NCBI GenBank assembly: GCA_003152975.1
Contig: PMBP01000179.1
Coordinates: 1 to 8,925 of the forward strand
Origin: Phycisphaerales bacterium
GTDB lineage: Bacteria; Planctomycetota; Phycisphaerae; Sedimentisphaerales; Anaerohalosphaeraceae
DNA: 8,925 nt
Direction of reading: 5' to 3'
Within the stretch, counting starts at the first letter, position 1. Each line of letters opens with the position of its first letter. Below the pieces are notes generated by a model. The model saw nothing but the letters and a program-made list of their open reading frames with translations. It was not told where the DNA came from and searched no databases. This document shows, piece after piece, positions 5,818 to 8,925 of the stretch. Made by a program: the position numbers and the translations under genes.

Positions 5818-6064
5818 AACCCGGTTATTTCACAGGGTTTTGACTCTATTGTGAACCTCCAGTCTCAGGGAGATCATGTGCAACTCCCGTTGGTTCCATC
5901 TGGTTACAGCCCGTTTTGGGCGAGATTTTTTGGCCTGCCGCAAGGCCGCAGGTCAAAAAGGCCCGGAGGCGTATTTGAAATACGCTGAGGACATTTTTGA
6001 CCGAGAACGCCGCGGCGGGGCAAAGGGACCGCCCAAAACAAAACTCTTGTGAAATATCCGGGTT
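5818..6064. mobile_element. MITE-like 247-bp insertion with about 25-bp terminal inverted repeats
   Basis: The left end (5818-5842) begins AACCCGGTTATTTCACA and ends GGGTTTTG. The right end (6039-6064), reverse complemented, begins AACCCGGATATTTCACA and ends AGAGTTTTG; 16 of the first 17 bases match, and the inner parts match with one extra base. Deleting 5818-6064 exactly restores the AHAS-like frame across the junction (gta then gag), which defines the boundaries. There is no room for a transposase, so it would be mobilised in trans or is a relic. The interior is packed with inverted repeats (listed separately). I see no clear target-site duplication: the flanks are ATTGTA and GAGACC, and at most GT could be read as a 2-bp duplication overlapping the ends. 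I cannot assign it to an IS family. Confidence 0.72.
5913..6039. repeat. Nested inverted repeats inside the insertion element
   Basis: Four arms are visible. GTTTTGGGCG (5913-5922) is the perfect complement of CGCCCAAAAC (6030-6039). TTTTTGGCCTGC (5927-5938) matches GCAGGTCAAAAA (5948-5959) at 11 of 12 positions. GGTCAAAAA (5951-5959) is also the perfect complement of TTTTTGACC (5994-6002), so it can choose between two partners. GCGTATTT-G-AAATACGC (5969-5985) is a perfect palindrome. A self-complementary CGCCGCGGCG lies at 6008-6017. The arrangement suggests a dispersed, structure-forming repeat. Confidence 0.6.
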
Positions 6065-6142
6065 GAGACCCTCCTCGAACTCGGTGTCGATATCGTCTTT
6101 GGTTATATCGGCGCATCGGCAATGCCGCTTTTTGATGCTATT

Positions 6143-6331
6143 ACGACCGGTTACAAACGGCAGTCAAAATGTGGCGGCAATTCCGACGGATACGACTCGT
6201 CCCAGATTAACATTCCTGGATCTTCCATTTTGAATTGTTCTGGGTCCGGCCATCCTTCTGAGCCGGTCTATGGACCCGTGGAATTCAGGAATGAGTTGAC
6301 GACTACCGAAAATTCAATTATTGAAGATATC
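6143..6331 (+). other. Unassigned stretch between the AHAS remnant and ilvB
   Basis: The frame of the remnant stays open through this stretch into ilvB, but its codons show no third-position bias and the peptide matches nothing I know. It contains an imperfect hairpin: GGGTCC-GGC (6242-6250) pairs with GCC (6262-6264) and GGACCC (6272-6277), leaving a 7-nt bulge. No T run follows, so it is not an obvious terminator or attenuator. A TTGACG at 6296-6301 has only TATTGA as a -10 partner, and the start would fall on the ilvB ribosome binding site, so I do not call a promoter. Confidence 0.4.
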
Positions 6332-6337
6332 AGGAGA
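6332..6337 (+). promoter_or_regulatory. Ribosome binding site that fixes the ilvB start
   Basis: AGGAGA sits 6 bases before the ATG at 6344. It decides between this start and the in-frame ATG at 6122, which lies in the AHAS-like remnant, has no such site and would add 74 residues with no AHAS-like organisation after the first few. Confidence 0.85.
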
Positions 6338-6343
6338 CAACGC

Positions 6344-8065
6344 ATGACAGAAACAACCGCGCCATCCCCGGCCAAACCGATCCGCAAGCCGGGCAGTCAG
6401 ATTATTGTGGATACGCTCGTCGAGCAGGGCGTCGAGGTGATGTTCGGCTATCTGGGCGGCGTGGTTCTGCCTCTCTTTGACAAGCTCTACGACGCCCCGA
6501 TTCGCTTCATCATCCCGCGGCACGAGCAGGGCGGCTGCCACATGGCCGATGCCTATGCCCGCGCCACCGGCAAGGTCGGCGTGGTCGTGGCCACCTCGGG
6601 CCCCGGCGCCACCAATCTGACGACGGGCCTTGCGACGGCGATGATGGATTCGATCCCGCTGGTGGCGATCACCGGCCAGGTCCGCACGGATTTGATCGGT
6701 AATGACGCCTTTCAGGAGGCGGATACTACAGGTATCACCCGGCCGATCACCAAGCACAATTCCATCGTCAAGGATCCCAATCGTCTGGCCCAAACGATTC
6801 GCGAGGCCTTCTATATCGCCTCGACCGGTCGGCCGGGACCGGTTCTGGTCGATATCCCCGTCGATATGCAGGTCGCCGAGATCGAGGTCAAACCCGCCGA
6901 GCCGGTCAACCTGCCCGGCTACAAGGTTCGTTCGCGGGTCCACAACCGCCAGATTTCTTTGGCCGCCGAAGCGATCAACGCCTCGCAAAAGCCCATACTC
7001 TATGTCGGCGGAGGGATCATCATCGCCAACGCCGCCGCCGAATTGAGCGAACTGGCCCACAAGGCCAACATTCCGGTCACCATGACTTTGCTGGGCCTGG
7101 GCAGTATCGACCAGGGCAGCGAGTTGTCGCTGGATATGCTCGGGATGCACGGCTCGGCGTACGCCAACTTCGCCGTCCAGGAATGCGATCTGCTGATCGC
7201 CGTCGGCGCCCGGTTTGACGACCGCGTCACCGGCAAGCTCAAGACCTTCGCGTCCAAGGCCAAGATCATCCATATCGATATCGATCCGGCAAGCATCGCC
7301 AAAAACCTTCCGGCGGATATCCCCGTCGTCGGTGACGCCAAAGAAACGCTGGTCGAGTTGCTCCGCGAGGTGCAGCACCGTGACCGCCCGGAATGGTTCG
7401 CTCAGATCGCCGAGTGGAAGAAAAAATATCCCTTCCGTTACGACAAGCGAGCTCACGCCATCAAGCCGCAGTTCGTCATCGAAGAGATCCTTCGCCAGAC
7501 GAACGGCGACGCGACGATCGTCACCGGCGTCGGCCAGCACCAGATGTGGACGGCGCAGTTCTATCGCTTCAAACGCCCGAGGCAGTTCATCACCTCCGGC
7601 GGCCTGGGGACGATGGGCTTTGGCCTGCCGGCCGCGATCGGCGCGCAGGTCGCCCTGCCCGGCCAAACGGTCATCGACATCGACGGCGACAGCAGCTTCA
7701 ACATGACGATGAATGAGTTATGCACGGCCGTGCAGTACGAACTGCCCGTCAAGGTTTGCATTATCAACAACGGCTACATGGGCATGGTCCGACAATGGCA
7801 GCAGCTCTTCTATGGCAAGCGGTATTCGTGCAGCTCGCTGAAGAATCCCGACTTTGCGACCGTGGCACGGGCCTTTGGCGCCGTCGGCATGACGGTCACC
7901 GAGAAAAAGGGCGTCGCCGACGCCGTCGCCGCGATGCTTGCCGAGACGCACCCCTGCGTGGTGGACTTCCATGTCGATCGCGAGGAGAATGTCTGGCCGA
8001 TGGTCCCGGCCGGCAAGAGCTTGCACGAAATGAACGGACTGGACATTTTTGAAAGCATGGCCTGA
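6344..8065 (+). CDS. ilvB: Acetohydroxyacid (acetolactate) synthase large, catalytic subunit
   Basis: This encodes 573 residues, the usual size. The enzyme uses ThDP, Mg2+ and FAD to join two pyruvates to 2-acetolactate, or pyruvate and 2-oxobutyrate to acetohydroxybutyrate, the first shared step to Val, Leu and Ile. The N-terminal ThDP-binding domain has FGYLGGVVLPLFDKL (34-48), catalytic Glu61 in RHEQGG, YARATGKVGV (71-80), TSGPGATNL (84-92) and ITGQV (109-113). The central FAD domain includes ILYVGGGI (218-225), LGMHGSAYAN (266-275) and ARFDDRVTGKL (289-299). The C-terminal ThDP domain has GVGQHQMWTAQFY (395-407), SGGLGTMGFGLPAAIGA (418-434), DIDGDSSFNM (445-454) and the Mg2+ Asn in IINNGYMGMVRQWQ (473-486). 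All catalytic positions look intact. GDSSF replaces the commoner GDGSF, a tolerated variant. The ilvN gene follows after 36 bp; the operon is probably driven from 5514-5542 or from an unseen nearer promoter. Confidence 0.98.
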   Translation: MTETTAPSPAKPIRKPGSQIIVDTLVEQGVEVMFGYLGGVVLPLFDKLYDAPIRFIIPRHEQGGCHMADAYARATGKVGVVVATSGPGATNLTTGLATAMMDSIPLVAITGQVRTDLIGNDAFQEADTTGITRPITKHNSIVKDPNRLAQTIREAFYIASTGRPGPVLVDIPVDMQVAEIEVKPAEPVNLPGYKVRSRVHNRQISLAAEAINASQKPILYVGGGIIIANAAAELSELAHKANIPVTMTLLGLGSIDQGSELSLDMLGMHGSAYANFAVQECDLLIAVGARFDDRVTGKLKTFASKAKIIHIDIDPASIAKNLPADIPVVGDAKETLVELLREVQHRDRPEWFAQIAEWKKKYPFRYDKRAHAIKPQFVIEEILRQTNGDATIVTGVGQHQMWTAQFYRFKRPRQFITSGGLGTMGFGLPAAIGAQVALPGQTVIDIDGDSSFNMTMNELCTAVQYELPVKVCIINNGYMGMVRQWQQLFYGKRYSCSSLKNPDFATVARAFGAVGMTVTEKKGVADAVAAMLAETHPCVVDFHVDREENVWPMVPAGKSLHEMNGLDIFESMA

Positions 8066-8101
8066 TCCCTCGCGGTCGGCCTTCGAATACAGGAGACAGC
8101 C

Positions 8102-8593
8102 ATGAAACATATTCTTAGCGCTCTGGTGCTTAACCGTCCGGGAGTTCTGGCCCATGTCGCCGGGATGTTCGCCGCACGGGCCTTCAATATTGATTCGCTG
8201 ACGGTTGGGCGGACCGACGACCCCGAACTGAGCCGGATGACCATCGTCGTCATCGGCGATGACCGCGTCGTCGAACAGGTCCGCAAGCAACTGGCCAAGA
8301 TCGTCTCGATCGTCAAGGTTCAGGACTTCGCCGGCCAGGATGTCGTCGCCCGCGACCTGATGCTGGTCTCGGTCTCGGCCCCGCCGGAAAAGCGGCCCGA
8401 GATCCTGGCCCTGATCGAGATGTTCAACGCGAAAGTTGTGGACATCGGCCCGAAATTTGTTATGGTAGAGGTGTGCGGACCGGAAACGAAGATCGAGGCC
8501 TTCATTGACGCGGCCCGATCCTATGGCATCCGGAATGTCGTCCGGACCGGAACCGTCGCAATGGCCCGGTACAGCCGGTCCCAGTCGGAATAA
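8102..8593 (+). CDS. ilvN: Acetohydroxyacid synthase small, regulatory subunit
   Basis: This encodes 163 residues, the normal length of IlvN/IlvH. It binds and stimulates IlvB and confers feedback inhibition by valine. The N-terminal ACT domain reads MKHILSALVLNRPGVLAHVAGMF, with the Gly in RPGVL at the usual effector-binding turn, then NIDSLTVGRTDDPELSRMT and a second beta-alpha-beta half to about 80. The C-terminal domain (about 85-160) has ARDLMLVSVSAPPEKRPEI, AKVVDIGPKFVMVEVCG and the closing GIRNVVRTGTVAMAR, the standard end of this subunit. AGGAGA lies 6 bases before the ATG. It is 36 bp after ilvB and 27 bp before ilvC, so the two subunits are almost certainly made from one mRNA. Confidence 0.98.
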   Translation: MKHILSALVLNRPGVLAHVAGMFAARAFNIDSLTVGRTDDPELSRMTIVVIGDDRVVEQVRKQLAKIVSIVKVQDFAGQDVVARDLMLVSVSAPPEKRPEILALIEMFNAKVVDIGPKFVMVEVCGPETKIEAFIDAARSYGIRNVVRTGTVAMARYSRSQSE

Positions 8594-8620
8594 CAACAAA
8601 ATCAAGATTGAGGATTCACA

Positions 8621-8925
8621 ATGGCAACGATCTATTATGAAAAGGATGCGTCCCTGGATGGCCTCCGCGGCAAGAAAGTCGCCGTCGTCGGCTACGGCAG
8701 CCAGGGCCACGCCCACAGCCAAAACCTCCGGGACAGCGGCGTGCAGGTCTCCGTCGCCGAGCTGCCCAACACGGCCAACGACAAAATCGCCCGTGAGCAC
8801 GGATTTATCCCCACGGACATCAAGACCGCCATCGACGGCGCGGCCCTAATCATCATCACGCTGCCCGACCAGGTCCAGGCCAAGGTCTATCAGAAGGAAA
8901 TCGCCCCGAACCTCAAGCCCGGCCA
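8621..8925 (+). CDS. ilvC: Ketol-acid reductoisomerase, N-terminal part (3' truncated by window end)
   Basis: The first 101 codons of IlvC are present; the rest lies beyond the window. The enzyme rearranges and reduces 2-acetolactate (or acetohydroxybutyrate) to the dihydroxy acid, the step after AHAS, so ilvB-ilvN-ilvC is a functional block. The start is MATIYYEKDASLDGLRGKKV, with the Rossmann loop VAVVGYGSQGHAHSQNLRDSG (20-40) typical of the family. The loop that selects the cofactor reads VSVAELPNTANDK (43-55). In common NADPH-using enzymes this is V-(V/I)-x-G-L-(R/Y)-x-G-S-x-S; here Glu47, Thr51 and Asn53 stand where Leu and the two phosphate-binding Ser are expected. LIIITLPDQVQ (85-95) is the next conserved strand. 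A GAGGA at 8610-8614 lies 6 bases before the ATG. Confidence 0.97.
   Translation, partial: MATIYYEKDASLDGLRGKKVAVVGYGSQGHAHSQNLRDSGVQVSVAELPNTANDKIAREHGFIPTDIKTAIDGAALIIITLPDQVQAKVYQKEIAPNLKPG

Larger units (their letters stand above)
5749..6142 (+). pseudogene. N-terminal remnant of a second acetohydroxyacid synthase gene, split by a 247-bp element
   Basis: The left piece (5749-5817) has AGGA 7 bases upstream of its ATG and encodes 23 residues ending MTGNQVIV. The right piece (6065-6142) encodes ETLLELGVDIVFGYIGASAM then PLFDAI. Joined after removal of 5818-6064, they give one frame that aligns without gaps to IlvB residues 15-48 downstream, with 17 identities in 34, including the FGY, G and PLFD positions of the first ThDP-domain strand and turn. 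AHAS condenses pyruvate in valine, leucine and isoleucine synthesis. The catalytic Glu (RHEQGG in IlvB) and everything after it are missing: past 6142 no AHAS similarity continues in any frame. As it stands, translation from 5749 runs into the element and stops at 5988. At about 50% identity this is not a recent copy of the neighbouring ilvB; it looks like the decayed start of a diverged paralogue. Confidence 0.7.

Noticed and set aside
6296..6324. Possible second ilvB promoter TTGACG with TATTGA
   Set aside because: The -10 is poor and the transcript would start at or inside the ribosome binding site.
6122..6343. Upstream in-frame ATG for ilvB at 6122
   Set aside because: The ATG is an internal Met of the AHAS remnant, lacks a ribosome binding site, and the added residues show no AHAS pattern after PLFDAI; the AGGAGA before 6344 marks the real start.
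6314..7666. Long leftward open frame (450 codons) opposite ilvB
   Set aside because: It is antisense to all the conserved AHAS motifs; composition is that of a shadow frame.
7718..8800. Leftward open frame (360 codons) opposite the end of ilvB, ilvN and the ilvC start
   Set aside because: It spans three conserved genes and two intergenic gaps on the other strand and has no ribosome binding site or domain.

Overview
The window looks like a GC-rich bacterial chromosome, most likely from a planctomycete (Phycisphaerae-like) or a relative. That placement is inferred from protein style: a carbohydrate-binding-type tail like those common in planctomycete secreted proteins, an unusually long S16 with a Lys-rich tail, and the type of acetohydroxyacid synthase (AHAS). 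No rRNA or other marker allows a firm call.

Layout. (1) 1-1602, rightward: the 3' end of a gene with a beta-sandwich, carbohydrate-binding-like C-terminus; a lower-GC gene resembling CDI (contact-dependent growth inhibition) immunity proteins; and a HAD phosphatase overlapping it by ATGA. (2) 1601-5464, leftward: a translation/secretion operon with a readable promoter (TTGCAA-17-TACAAT, 5464-5436) and a rho-independent terminator (1630-1601). Its gene order is ffh, a small unnamed gene, rpsP, trmD, rplS, yraN. The usual rimM between rpsP and trmD is absent. (3) 5514-6343, rightward and without an intact gene: a near-perfect sigma70 promoter (TTGACA-17-TAATAT), a GC-rich leader that may fold, and the N-terminal remnant of a second AHAS gene split by a 247-bp element with about 25-bp terminal inverted repeats. 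(4) 6344-8925, rightward: ilvB, ilvN and the start of ilvC, the branched-chain amino acid pathway from pyruvate to dihydroxy acids.

Two observations stand out. Deleting exactly the 247 bp between and including the inverted repeats rejoins a reading frame that aligns with the start of IlvB (17 identities in 34 residues), so the element appears to have inserted into an AHAS paralogue. Second, the small gene that starts on the ffh stop codon encodes a protein whose residues 51-101 align without gaps to the RNA-binding part of the M domain of the neighbouring Ffh (13 identities in 51), which suggests an M-domain-like accessory protein. Both were found by eye and need profile searches.

The ilv genes are closely spaced, each with a good ribosome binding site, and probably form one transcript. 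The leftward operon links SRP-dependent targeting, ribosomal proteins S16 and L19, and tRNA m1G37 methylation.
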